A stretch of DNA of 12,271 nucleotides from an uncultured Flavobacteriia bacterium (GCA_946482495.1 CAMLRV010000044.1:1-12271), one strand, 5' to 3'; positions 1 to 7,710 are shown, numbered from the stretch's first letter. Notes: a model not told the origin generated them from the letters alone. Program-made: numbers and translations.

Positions 1-1
1 G

Positions 2-82
2 CAAAATAATTTATTTTTAAATGAAATCGCCATTGGAATACATGGCTTTGGTAACACCAAAATTATAGGCGATACCATTTGA
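2..82 (+). CDS. possible 3' end of an unidentified upstream gene (partial)
   Basis: Frame 2 is open from the window edge for 26 codons and closes with TGA at 80-82, 26 nt before lpxB. The predicted tail is hydrophobic and glycine-rich (it includes IAIGIHGFGNTK). I do not recognise it. In related bacteria a surE gene often lies upstream of lpxB, but this tail does not resemble the SurE C-terminus I know, so I do not assign it. The other two + frames have stops within the first 20 bases. An open stretch this short can occur by chance, so the coding call is weak. Confidence 0.25.
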   Translation, partial: QNNLFLNEIAIGIHGFGNTKIIGDTI

Positions 83-108
83 CCAATAAAAAACAATATT
101 AACAACAA

Positions 109-1224
109 ATGAAATATTACATAATAGCTGGTGAAGCTTCGGGCGATTTACACGGTTCCAACTTAATGAAAGCCATTTTAGCGAAAGATCCAACTGCCGA
201 AATTCGTTTTTGGGGTGGCGATTTAATGCAAAATGTGGGTGGAACATTAGTAAAACACTACCGCGATTTAGCTTTTATGGGTTTTGCCGAAGTGGTCATG
301 AATTTACGTACCATTTTAGGAAATATTTCATTTTGTAAAAAAGACATTTTAGAATTTCAACCCGATACTATTATTTATATTGATTATCCTGGTTTCAATA
401 TGCGTATTGCGAAATGGGCGAAACCATTAGGATTTCAAAATCAATATTATATTTCACCACAAATTTGGGCTTGGAAAGAAAATCGTATCGCTGCGATCAA
501 ACGCGATGTGGATAAAATGTACGTGATTCTTCCATTTGAGAAAGATTTCTACGAGAAAAAACACAACTTTCCAGTGGAATTTGTAGGTCATCCATTAATC
601 GATGCGATTTCGAACAGAGAAAAAACTACGTTTGAAAAATTTACATCAGAAAATAATTTAACTCAAAAACCAATTATCGCCTTATTACCTGGAAGTAGAA
701 AACAAGAAATTGAAAAAATGCTTTCTATTATGCTTTCAGTGGTAGATAAATTTTCTGAGTATCAATTTGTAATTGCAGGTGCACCAAGTCAGGAATATGA
801 ATTTTATAAGCAATTTCTAACGACAGAAAATGTCAACTTCGTGAGTAATAAAACCTACGATTTGTTGAGTGTTTCTCATGCAGCTTTAGTCACTTCAGGA
901 ACGGCAACTTTAGAAACCGCATTGTTCAAAGTACCACAAATTGTATGTTATAAAGCAAATCGAATTTCTTATGAAATTGCCAAACGTATTATTACGCTGA
1001 AATTTATTTCATTGGTGAATTTGATTATGGATAAGGAAGTCGTGAAAGAATTAATTCAAAACGAATTAAATACCAAAAACTTAGAACTAGAGTTAAACAA
1101 AATCATTTCTGGGAATTCAAGAGCTGAAATGTTGTCCAATTATGAAGTGTTGGAACAAAAATTAGGTGGTATTGGCGCGAGTCAAAAAACCGCTGAATGG
1201 ATAATAAAATCGATAAAAAAATAA
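109..1224 (+). CDS. lpxB: lipid-A-disaccharide synthase LpxB
   Basis: Glycosyltransferase family 19 enzyme. It joins UDP-2,3-diacylglucosamine to lipid X (2,3-diacylglucosamine 1-phosphate), giving the tetraacyl disaccharide of lipid A with release of UDP. It acts at the cytoplasmic face of the inner membrane. The 371-residue length is normal for the family and the hallmark motifs appear in order: AGEASGDLHG (7-16), FWGG near 34, IDYPGFN (91-97), SPQIWAWK (116-123), FVGHPLID (158-165), LPGSRKQEI (193-201) and SGTATLET (263-270, nucleotide-sugar binding side). The ATG at 109 puts the first beta strand and GEASGD loop right at the N-terminus, as in known LpxB. There is no Shine-Dalgarno sequence, only A-rich leader, as usual in Bacteroidota. 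No promoter box is evident in the short upstream piece, so it may be cotranscribed with an upstream gene. LpxB presence shows a Gram-negative outer membrane. Confidence 0.96.
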   Translation: MKYYIIAGEASGDLHGSNLMKAILAKDPTAEIRFWGGDLMQNVGGTLVKHYRDLAFMGFAEVVMNLRTILGNISFCKKDILEFQPDTIIYIDYPGFNMRIAKWAKPLGFQNQYYISPQIWAWKENRIAAIKRDVDKMYVILPFEKDFYEKKHNFPVEFVGHPLIDAISNREKTTFEKFTSENNLTQKPIIALLPGSRKQEIEKMLSIMLSVVDKFSEYQFVIAGAPSQEYEFYKQFLTTENVNFVSNKTYDLLSVSHAALVTSGTATLETALFKVPQIVCYKANRISYEIAKRIITLKFISLVNLIMDKEVVKELIQNELNTKNLELELNKIISGNSRAEMLSNYEVLEQKLGGIGASQKTAEWIIKSIKK

Positions 1225-1229
1225 TTTTG
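1222..1229 (+). promoter_or_regulatory. candidate -7 box for the NlpC/P60-comEC unit
   Basis: TAATTTTG matches the Bacteroidota primary sigma factor -7 consensus TAnnTTTG exactly, and it is followed by a T/A-rich stretch typical of flavobacterial start regions. It overlaps the lpxB stop codon (1222-1224). Transcription would begin near 1235, about 25 nt before the TTG start at 1261. No good -33 TTTG is present (only TGG around 1198-1200), so the promoter may be modest, or readthrough from lpxB may also contribute. Confidence 0.4.
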
Positions 1230-1260
1230 TAAATTCGCAGCCATAAAAACCAGAAAAAAA

Positions 1261-1932
1261 TTGAAAAATTCTATTTATATATTTTTACTGACTATTTTTT
1301 TATATAGTTGTAAATCAACGCAAAAATCAACAATTATTACATCCAAAAGCGATGCGGTAAAAGTTGGTACTTATTCTTTTATTGAAAAACAAGGTTTAGA
1401 CAAACCAGCCAAACCGACTAAAAAAGAATTAAGAGCTATTGAAAAAGCCAAGCAAAAAGCGCATGCTGATAGTATTGAGAAATCGAAAATTAAAGTGGTA
1501 ATTGAAGAAGAAACTCCACAAGATTTTACCCCAACTTTTGAAGTTTCAGATTATATCAAACAACAAATTTTAAACGTGGCTGCCGAAAATTTAGGCGCAC
1601 CATATCGTGGTGGTGGTTCAACACCTGCAGGTTTTGATTGTTCTGGTTTTGTAAATTATACACTAAGTCAATTTGATATTGAATTGCCAAGGAATTCAGC
1701 TGAAATGGCTCGTAACGGAAAAAGAATTTTAAAAAATGAAGCCAAAGCAGGCGATTTAATATTCTTTAATACGAGTGGCGGCGGTATTAGTCATGTTGGA
1801 ATTGTAACTGAAAACGTAGACGGAATTATCAAATTCATTCATTCTTCAACCAGTAGCGGTGTGATTTATTCGTCAACTGCTGAAAATTACTACGCGAGAA
1901 CTTTTGTTGGTGTCAACCGAATTCTAGAATAA
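1261..1932 (+). CDS. NlpC/P60 (C40) family peptidoglycan endopeptidase, lipoprotein
   Basis: Predicted cell-wall hydrolase that cleaves peptide stems of peptidoglycan, probably membrane-anchored in the periplasm. Residues 1-16 form a lipoprotein signal peptide ending in the lipobox L-Y-S-Cys17. A Lys/Glu/Ala-rich linker (about 47-90) follows. The NlpC/P60 domain covers about 98-220, with nucleophile Cys127 in FDCSGFV, His178 in ISHVGIV and His194 in KFIHSS as the likely catalytic triad. LGAPYRGGG (111-119) and GDLIFF (164-169) are further family landmarks. The start is TTG at 1261: no in-frame ATG lies just upstream, and starting here gives a complete signal peptide (MKN then hydrophobic core). 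The next gene, comEC, begins 7 nt after the stop, so they are likely cotranscribed. The physiological substrate and role (wall turnover or division) cannot be read from the sequence. Confidence 0.9.
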   Translation: MKNSIYIFLLTIFLYSCKSTQKSTIITSKSDAVKVGTYSFIEKQGLDKPAKPTKKELRAIEKAKQKAHADSIEKSKIKVVIEEETPQDFTPTFEVSDYIKQQILNVAAENLGAPYRGGGSTPAGFDCSGFVNYTLSQFDIELPRNSAEMARNGKRILKNEAKAGDLIFFNTSGGGISHVGIVTENVDGIIKFIHSSTSSGVIYSSTAENYYARTFVGVNRILE

Positions 1933-1939
1933 CTTTCTA

Positions 1940-3946
1940 ATGTTTTTTAAGTTCCCTATTGTTCCTGTACTTTTTGGTTTTCTAATCGGAATTTTAACAC
2001 AACATTTCTGTAATTTTTTACTTGATTCCATTCTGTTGGGAACACTTTTTTGCGTTCTTGGATTTTCAATAAGTTATTTTTTGAATGTAAAAATGAAATT
2101 TCAAAGTCGGTTTTTTGAAGTTTTTGTGTTGATTTTAAGTTTGAATTTTGGAATACTTTCAACTTATTTCAACTGTGAAATCAATTCTGAAAAACATTTT
2201 TCTAATTCTATTTTAGAGAAAAATATTATCCAAGGAATTGTTTCGGAAAAACTAAAATCAACACCGTATTACGATAAATTTATTTTGAAAGTTGATGCGG
2301 TAAATGGAGGTGAAAGGCAAGGAAAAATTATTTGTTATCTTCCGAAAAAAGCAAATAAAACGGTTGAAGTTGGAAATGGTATAAAACTTTTCCAAACACC
2401 ACAATTGCTTCAAAATTCTTTTAATCCACATCAGTTTGATTATTCTAAATATTTGCAAAATCAGAATATTTTTCAAGAAGTCAAGCTCAAAGAAACCGAT
2501 AAATTAGAAGTCTCTTCAGATTATAATTTCTATCATTATATCAATGTAATCAAATCGAAATTATTAAAAAGTTATCAAATTGAAAGTTTTAAAACCGACA
2601 ATTATAATTTATTAATGGCACTTCTTTTTGGTGAAAAAACTGAATTGTCTAAAGAAGTTAGCGATACTTATACGCAAGCTGGAATTATTCACATTTTAGC
2701 GATTTCAGGATTACATATTGCTTTAATTTACGGAATAGTTCTTTGGTTAACCAAACCGTTACAACGATTGAAAAAAAGGAAAATGTATATCTTTTTAATT
2801 TCATTAATCTTATTGTGGTTTTATACAATTTTAGCTGGATTTTCTGCTTCTATTGTTCGAGCAGCGGTGATGTTTTCTGTGATTGCTTTTGCGAAAATTA
2901 TCAATCGTCAATCGAATATTTATAATTCATTGGCATTATCTGCAATGCTTTTACTATTGTTTAATCCGAATTATTTGTTTGATGTAGGATTTCAATTAAG
3001 TTTTGCGGCGGTTTTGAGTATCGTAATTTTTCAACCTTTTGTGCGAAAATATAGTTATTCGAAATATTTTATTGTAAGAGAAACGAAGTCATTATTACTT
3101 ATTTCTTTAGTGGCTCAAATTGGAGTTTTACCTTTAACCTTATATTATTTCGGACAATTTCCATTATTATTTTTAGTAGCGAATTTAGTAGCAATTCCGC
3201 TTTCGAGTATCATTTTAATATTGGGATTATTGCTAATTCCATTTAATTTTTTACTTCCAAAATTGGCTTTTTATTTGAGTGTTTTAGTGAATTGGTTGAT
3301 TGATTTGATGAATAATTTTACAGCTTGGATTGTTCAGTTTGATGCATTTATTATTAAAAATATCGCTTTTCATGAAGTCTTAGTTGTGTTTTTATATATT
3401 GTGATTGGAAGTTTAATTTACTTTGTTTACCAACCCAAAATTAAAAATTTGAGTCCGATTTTAGTTGCAATTTTATTATTTCAATTGGGTTATTTCTTTT
3501 TAAATGCAAATGAAAAAAATAATAATGAATTTGTGGTTTTCAATATCATGAAGCACAATCTTTTTGTGGAAACGAAGAATAATATTTCGATTTTCTACAC
3601 TGATGATATTAAAAAATCAAAGCGAATTATTGAAACTTATACTCGTGGAAAATTTGTAAAAAATTATCTGGTGAAACCGATGAAAAATGTTTTTGCCTTT
3701 AAAAAAAGTATTCTTTGTGTTGATAGTTTAGGTGTGTATTCTACGAAACAAAAACCCGAAATTGTAGTGTTAACACAATCGCCAAAAATTAATTTAAAAA
3801 GATTGATTGCTGAAATTCAGCCAAAACAAATTATTGCTGATGGTTCCAATTTTAAAAGCCATATTCAACTTTGGAAAGCCACTTGTGAGCAAGAAAAAAT
3901 CCCTTTTCATGCCACTGCCGAAAAGGGATTTTATATTCTGAATTAA
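1940..3946 (+). CDS. comEC: ComEC/Rec2 family DNA-uptake channel protein
   Basis: Polytopic inner-membrane protein expected to carry single-stranded DNA into the cytoplasm during natural transformation. The N-terminus (about 5-75) has several membrane segments, followed by a soluble OB-fold-like stretch (about 90-190, DUF4131-like region). The competence domain (about 220-500) has many membrane helices and the family signature HILAISGLHIAL (251-262). FSASIVRAAVM (301-311) and FDVGFQLSFAAVLS (347-360) are also typical. The C-terminal part (about 525-668) sits where many ComEC proteins carry a metallo-beta-lactamase-like nuclease domain. No HxHxDH metal site is visible, so the domain looks degenerate or absent; the 668-residue length agrees with a shortened form. 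The gene starts 7 nt after the NlpC/P60 stop and ends 4 nt before the convergent thioredoxin gene. Its last codons double as a terminator hairpin. Presence of comEC alone does not prove the strain is transformable. Confidence 0.93.
   Translation: MFFKFPIVPVLFGFLIGILTQHFCNFLLDSILLGTLFCVLGFSISYFLNVKMKFQSRFFEVFVLILSLNFGILSTYFNCEINSEKHFSNSILEKNIIQGIVSEKLKSTPYYDKFILKVDAVNGGERQGKIICYLPKKANKTVEVGNGIKLFQTPQLLQNSFNPHQFDYSKYLQNQNIFQEVKLKETDKLEVSSDYNFYHYINVIKSKLLKSYQIESFKTDNYNLLMALLFGEKTELSKEVSDTYTQAGIIHILAISGLHIALIYGIVLWLTKPLQRLKKRKMYIFLISLILLWFYTILAGFSASIVRAAVMFSVIAFAKIINRQSNIYNSLALSAMLLLLFNPNYLFDVGFQLSFAAVLSIVIFQPFVRKYSYSKYFIVRETKSLLLISLVAQIGVLPLTLYYFGQFPLLFLVANLVAIPLSSIILILGLLLIPFNFLLPKLAFYLSVLVNWLIDLMNNFTAWIVQFDAFIIKNIAFHEVLVVFLYIVIGSLIYFVYQPKIKNLSPILVAILLFQLGYFFLNANEKNNNEFVVFNIMKHNLFVETKNNISIFYTDDIKKSKRIIETYTRGKFVKNYLVKPMKNVFAFKKSILCVDSLGVYSTKQKPEIVVLTQSPKINLKRLIAEIQPKQIIADGSNFKSHIQLWKATCEQEKIPFHATAEKGFYILN
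3896..3932. terminator. bidirectional intrinsic terminator inside the 3' end of comEC
   Basis: Perfect 13-bp inverted repeat: left arm AAAATCCCTTTTC (3896-3908), 11-nt loop, right arm GAAAAGGGATTTT (3920-3932). On the - strand the arm runs directly into six T residues (complement of A 3894-3899), a good terminator for the thioredoxin gene. On the + strand the stem ends in four T residues and is followed by T-rich sequence up to 3959, so it can also stop comEC transcripts. The whole hairpin lies within comEC coding sequence, upstream of its stop at 3944. Confidence 0.75.
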
Positions 3947-3950
3947 TTTT

Positions 3951-4412
3951 TTATTTTTTAACTAAAAAATTATTTGCGTTTGCAATCCAATTGGTTGCCG
4001 ATTTATCATAACCTAATGAGCCTAAACCTTGTAAGTTTACTTTTGCATCCTCACCTTTAACTGGATTTACCAACCAAACTGTTGGATAACCTTGTATTCC
4101 GAAAGTCTGTGCTAATTGTGCATTTTGCATTCTTAAGGTATTATCTTGAGGTTTACTTCTTGGGAAATCTAATTCTACCAAAATTACATTTTTAGTTGCC
4201 CAATTAGCAAATTCCGTAGTTTTTAAAACGTCTTTTTGTAATTTTATGCACCAACCGCACCAATCTGAACCTGTAAAAAACAACAATAAAGGTTTGTTTT
4301 CCTTTAAAGAAAGTTCAGTTGCTTTAGTCATATCAGTATGCCAATTTAAATCTTGAGCTTGTGCGATACATCCGCTAATTAAAAATGCGAATACTAAAAT
4401 TATTTTTTTCAT
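3951..4412 (-). CDS. exported thioredoxin-like protein with CGWC active site
   Basis: Small periplasmic thiol-disulfide oxidoreductase or thioredoxin-fold protein (153 residues). An N-terminal signal peptide covers about 1-20. The fold carries the redox motif WCGWC with Cys52 and Cys55, preceded by LLLFFTGSD, and the conserved cis-proline in GYPT (Pro110). This layout matches the thioredoxin_7/DUF255-like group of thioredoxins common in Bacteroidota. Two processing routes are possible: signal peptidase I after AQA (before Gln20) or lipidation at Cys15 (ISGC resembles a lipobox). The partner is unknown. It is convergent with comEC, 4 nt apart, and lies 57 nt downstream of a peptide transporter gene in the same direction. 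It has its own promoter-like box, so the link to peptide uptake is positional only. Confidence 0.88.
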   Translation of the reverse strand: MKKIILVFAFLISGCIAQAQDLNWHTDMTKATELSLKENKPLLLFFTGSDWCGWCIKLQKDVLKTTEFANWATKNVILVELDFPRSKPQDNTLRMQNAQLAQTFGIQGYPTVWLVNPVKGEDAKVNLQGLGSLGYDKSATNWIANANNFLVKK

Positions 4413-4436
4413 AAGTCTGTGTCTTAAAATATTTTA

Positions 4437-4444
4437 CAAATATA
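4437..4444 (-). promoter_or_regulatory. candidate -7 box for the thioredoxin-like gene
   Basis: Read on the - strand the bases are TATATTTG, an exact match to the Bacteroidota TAnnTTTG consensus. Transcription would start near 4430, leaving a leader of about 18 nt before the ATG at 4412. The -33 position holds only a poor TTTA-like match. It suggests transcription partly independent of the upstream transporter. Confidence 0.42.
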
Positions 4445-4469
4445 TACAAATAGTGTACCTAAATACTAA

Positions 4470-5987
4470 TTACTTAACATCTTGCATTAATTTTTTAACT
4501 AATGGTGAAATTGCAATAAAAAGAACTCCAGCAACTAAAGCATAAATAGCTAGTTGTTCGTAACCATCGGCATACACATTTAATTTTTCTAAATTAGTTG
4601 CGTTTTCAGAAGCTTCAGCAATTCCAGCCCCTAAAATTCCAGCAAAATATTGACCATATGCACTTGCTAAAAACCACATTCCCATAATTACGGCTTGTGT
4701 TTTTTGCGGCGATAATTTAGTCATGGCGCTCATCCCAATAGGAGATAAGCACAATTCACCAAAAGTAATTATAAACCATCCAAAAGTGAATAAATCTAAA
4801 GATGTTTTTCCAGAAGCATCTGCAAAGAATTTGGTATAATAAAATACCCAAAAACCTCCAGCTAAAAATAAAAAGGCAATACCGAATTTTACCATTGTAT
4901 TTGGTTCAATTTTCTTTTTTGCCATCCAAATCCAAACCATTCCAACCAAAGCTGCAAATGCAACAACAAAAACAGAATTAGAAGAATTGTTCACTCCGTT
5001 TGGGTCAAAATGAATACCAAGTATGGTGTCGTTTAAATTGTCTGCTGCGAAAGCACTTAGAGAACCACCACTTTGTTCAAAAAATGCCCAGAAAACAATT
5101 GAGAATAACATGAAAATTAATGCGGCAACTAGTTTTTTATTTTCTGAAATACTAAAATTTTTCATTTCATATATTAAATACAAAATAGAAACGGGTCCGA
5201 TTAGATACATGAAATAATCTGTATATCTTGTATTGGAAACCATTAACATGATAACAGGAATGATTGCAATTGATCCCACATAAGTAGAAATTTCTAAAAT
5301 TCTCTTTTTATTAGCATCAATATTTTGTAAAGGTGATAAACCAATTTCGCCTAATGATTTCTGAGTTTGAGTAAAAGTTAACAAACTGATTAACATTACT
5401 ACTGCGGCTAAACCAAAAGCCACATTCCACTCTGCGCCTTTAGGTACAAAAGTTTCAAATAATTCTCTTTTCCCAATGGCAATACAGAAATAACCGCCTA
5501 AGATTGCACCTAAATTTACACCGGCATAAAATAATGAAAATCCAGCATCAGTTCTTTTATCACCTTCTTTATAAAGCATTCCAACCATTGAAGAAATATT
5601 TGGTTTGAAAAAACCAGTTCCAACAATATTAAAACTTACACCTAAAAAGAAATAATTTTTCGGATCAACGGCTAAAATGATACTTCCAGCAATCATTAGT
5701 AAACCGCCCCAAAATAAGGATTTTCTAAAACCAAAAATTTTATCTGCAAATAATCCTCCAATAAAAGTGAAAGCATATACCCATGCTTGTGTGGCACCAT
5801 ATTGTAAATTGGCAGTGGTATCTTTCATGAATAATTGATGCACCATAAAATAATATAACATGCCTCGCATTCCGTAAAAACAGAAACGTTCCCACATTTC
5901 AGAAAAGAACAAATACCACAATTGTTTTGGATATTTGCCTTCAAAATTTTGAATTTCTTCTATGGTTTGTATCTTAGTTGATTCCAT
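4470..5987 (-). CDS. POT/PTR2 family proton-coupled peptide transporter (third of three)
   Basis: Inner-membrane major facilitator carrier that imports di- and tripeptides with protons. The 505-residue length is normal. Family landmarks: the proton-coupling motif EMWERFCFY (30-38; ExxERFxYY with Phe in place of the first Tyr), the ADKIFGFRKS loop (81-90, PTR2 signature 1), Lys128 in GFFKPNIS (TM4), FYAGVNLGA (153-161, signature 2), Glu304-Gln305 in FWAFFEQ (TM7) and Glu411 in GELCLSPIG (TM10). All charged residues expected for proton and peptide binding are therefore present. The ATG overlaps the 3' end of the preceding transporter gene by 14 bp in another frame, which implies translational coupling. 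A substrate range beyond short peptides cannot be told from sequence. Confidence 0.93.
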   Translation of the reverse strand: MESTKIQTIEEIQNFEGKYPKQLWYLFFSEMWERFCFYGMRGMLYYFMVHQLFMKDTTANLQYGATQAWVYAFTFIGGLFADKIFGFRKSLFWGGLLMIAGSIILAVDPKNYFFLGVSFNIVGTGFFKPNISSMVGMLYKEGDKRTDAGFSLFYAGVNLGAILGGYFCIAIGKRELFETFVPKGAEWNVAFGLAAVVMLISLLTFTQTQKSLGEIGLSPLQNIDANKKRILEISTYVGSIAIIPVIMLMVSNTRYTDYFMYLIGPVSILYLIYEMKNFSISENKKLVAALIFMLFSIVFWAFFEQSGGSLSAFAADNLNDTILGIHFDPNGVNNSSNSVFVVAFAALVGMVWIWMAKKKIEPNTMVKFGIAFLFLAGGFWVFYYTKFFADASGKTSLDLFTFGWFIITFGELCLSPIGMSAMTKLSPQKTQAVIMGMWFLASAYGQYFAGILGAGIAEASENATNLEKLNVYADGYEQLAIYALVAGVLFIAISPLVKKLMQDVK

Positions 5988-7632
5988 GATCTTTCATTAC
6001 TTTGTTTAAGTTTTTCACTAAAGCAAACATCAATACGGTTGCAAACATTAATAAAGCGAAGTTCACCCAAAAGAAATTAGCTTTATTGTCATAAGTATCC
6101 CACATACTAGCTAAAACTCCTGATAATTTATTTCCAATTGAAGTGGCTAAAAACCAGCCTCCCATCATTAATGCCGTTATGTTTTTTGGAGATAATTTTG
6201 AAACTATGGATAATCCCATCGGACTTAAGAATAATTCTCCAATAGTGATAATTCCGTAATTAGCAACTAACCACCAAACTGAAACTTTTTCGGTTCCATT
6301 ATTTCCGATATGAACCGCTGCTACCATTACTAAAACAGATAAGGCTGAGATTAATAATCCAAATGCAATTTTAGTTGGAGTAGAGGGTTCTTTTTTTCTA
6401 CTTCTTAGGTAAGTGAAGAAAGCTACAACTAAAGGCGTTAAAAGAATTACCCAACCAGGATTGATTGATTGACTTAAATTGGCAGACCAGGTATACACCT
6501 TGTTCTCTTCTTTTGGTAGTTTCTCTTTGGCTACATTTCTAAAATATAAAGGATAATCAACAACTTTTAATACTTCCCCGTCTTTTTTCTGAATTCTAAA
6601 TGCAGAATCATATAAAGCAACAGAATCTTTTTTATAAGTTAAAGTGTCAGTTAGCTTTAGCTTAGAACCTATTTGTTGTGATGTTCCTGTTAGTTCTCTA
6701 TCGGTATATTTATCACCCCAATTATTTAAAGCTGAACCATTTAATTTGAAAACCGCCCAAAATAAAATTACTACCGCAAAAATAGAAAGTAAGGCACCAA
6801 TTGGTCTTTTGTCTTCAACTTTTGCTTTAAAGTATAAGCTTCCGTAAAAATAGATGACAGGAATACAAGCGAAAATAAAGGCATCGGTACTATCAGAACC
6901 AAAAATAGCACAATCTAAATTGGTGTCTGAAGCCACGCCTTTTAGTAACCAACCAATAATTCCAAATACTACAGAAGGAACTAAAATGTAAAGTACAATT
7001 TTTGAAAAAGGCATATCACCTTCTTGAACTCCTTTTTTCTCTGTTTTATCTCCATAATGTTTAGTACCTAAAATGAAAATAATAACACCAATAAACATAC
7101 CTACACCAGCAGCCATAAATGCTTCTTGCCATCCAAAAAGAATTTTCAAAGCAGCACCAAAGAAATTGCAAATAAAAGCACCCACATTAATTCCCATATA
7201 GAAAATGTTATAACCTTCATCTTTCTTGGCTAGATATTTTTCTTCGTTATAAAAATTACCTAATAAAGTAGAAATATTTGGCTTGAAAAATCCGTTACCC
7301 ACAATTACTAAAGTCATAGCGATATAAAGCATTGGTAAACTATGAATTCCCATCATAAAATATCCCACACCCATCATAATTCCACCAATAACTATGGATT
7401 TTTTATACCCTAAATATCTGTCGGCTACTAAACCACCAATAAAAGGCGTTAAGAATACTAAGGCAATAAAAGTTCCGTATAAATCTGACGCTTCTTTTTC
7501 CGTCATAGCGAAACCTGTTTCAACATCTTTAAGATATAAAGTAAAAATACCAATCATTAAATAGTAACCGAAACGTTCCCACATTTCAGATAAAAACAAG
7601 TAAGGCAATGCTTTAGGGTGTGATTTCCACAT
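5974..7632 (-). CDS. POT/PTR2 family transporter, divergent paralogue with TM7 Lys and periplasmic insert (second of three)
   Basis: Inner-membrane carrier of the same family, 552 residues, with the canonical EMWERFGYY motif (16-24), DRYLGYKKS (71-79), Lys117 in GFFKPNIS, FYMGINVGA (144-152) and Glu466 in GELFLSPMG. It differs at TM7: where its two neighbours have FEQ, it reads FWAVFKLNGSAL (291-302), so Lys296 replaces the glutamate thought to take part in proton coupling. A polar insert of about 80 residues (roughly 309-390) separates TM7 and TM8 and should face the periplasm. The ATG at 7632 comes 20 nt after a terminator hairpin and I see no TAnnTTTG box in between, so expression probably depends on readthrough or an unrecognised promoter. 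The 3' end overlaps the next transporter. Short-peptide uptake is the family expectation, but the altered TM7 makes mechanism or substrate less certain. Confidence 0.9.
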   Translation of the reverse strand: MWKSHPKALPYLFLSEMWERFGYYLMIGIFTLYLKDVETGFAMTEKEASDLYGTFIALVFLTPFIGGLVADRYLGYKKSIVIGGIMMGVGYFMMGIHSLPMLYIAMTLVIVGNGFFKPNISTLLGNFYNEEKYLAKKDEGYNIFYMGINVGAFICNFFGAALKILFGWQEAFMAAGVGMFIGVIIFILGTKHYGDKTEKKGVQEGDMPFSKIVLYILVPSVVFGIIGWLLKGVASDTNLDCAIFGSDSTDAFIFACIPVIYFYGSLYFKAKVEDKRPIGALLSIFAVVILFWAVFKLNGSALNNWGDKYTDRELTGTSQQIGSKLKLTDTLTYKKDSVALYDSAFRIQKKDGEVLKVVDYPLYFRNVAKEKLPKEENKVYTWSANLSQSINPGWVILLTPLVVAFFTYLRSRKKEPSTPTKIAFGLLISALSVLVMVAAVHIGNNGTEKVSVWWLVANYGIITIGELFLSPMGLSIVSKLSPKNITALMMGGWFLATSIGNKLSGVLASMWDTYDNKANFFWVNFALLMFATVLMFALVKNLNKVMKDHGIN

Positions 7633-7651
7633 AATAGTTTTGTATTTAATT

Positions 7652-7680
7652 AAAAAAGCCTGTAACGCAGTTACAGGCTT
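7652..7680 (-). terminator. intrinsic terminator between the first and second transporter genes
   Basis: Perfect 11-bp stem AAGCCTGTAAC (7656-7666) and GTTACAGGCTT (7670-7680) with a 3-nt loop. Read on the - strand it is followed by six T residues (complement of A 7652-7657). It lies 31 nt past the stop of the 645-residue transporter and 20 nt before the ATG of the next. On the + strand the downstream sequence is not T-rich, so it is directional. Confidence 0.8.
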
Positions 7681-7710
7681 GAAAGATATGAATTTTTCTT
7701 TTAAATAAAA

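Noticed and set aside
47..61. Small hairpin TTTGGT-aac-ACCAAA upstream of lpxB
   Set aside because: Only 6 bp with no T tract after it; too weak to call a terminator or regulatory element, and it may lie inside a coding tail.
17..247. 76-codon open frame on the - strand across the lpxB start
   Set aside because: It lies antisense to conserved lpxB codons, has no recognisable motif, and its Asn/Phe-rich composition fits an AT-rich shadow frame.
2743..2925. 60-codon + frame inside comEC, and similar frames at 1956-2162 and 2258-2476 on the - strand
   Set aside because: All are embedded in well-supported comEC sequence in other frames or the opposite strand and have no family features.
5023..5217. 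Open + frames opposite the transporter genes (also 6644-6847 and 8048-8236)
   Set aside because: Antisense shadows of conserved POT membrane segments; no start context or motif supports them.
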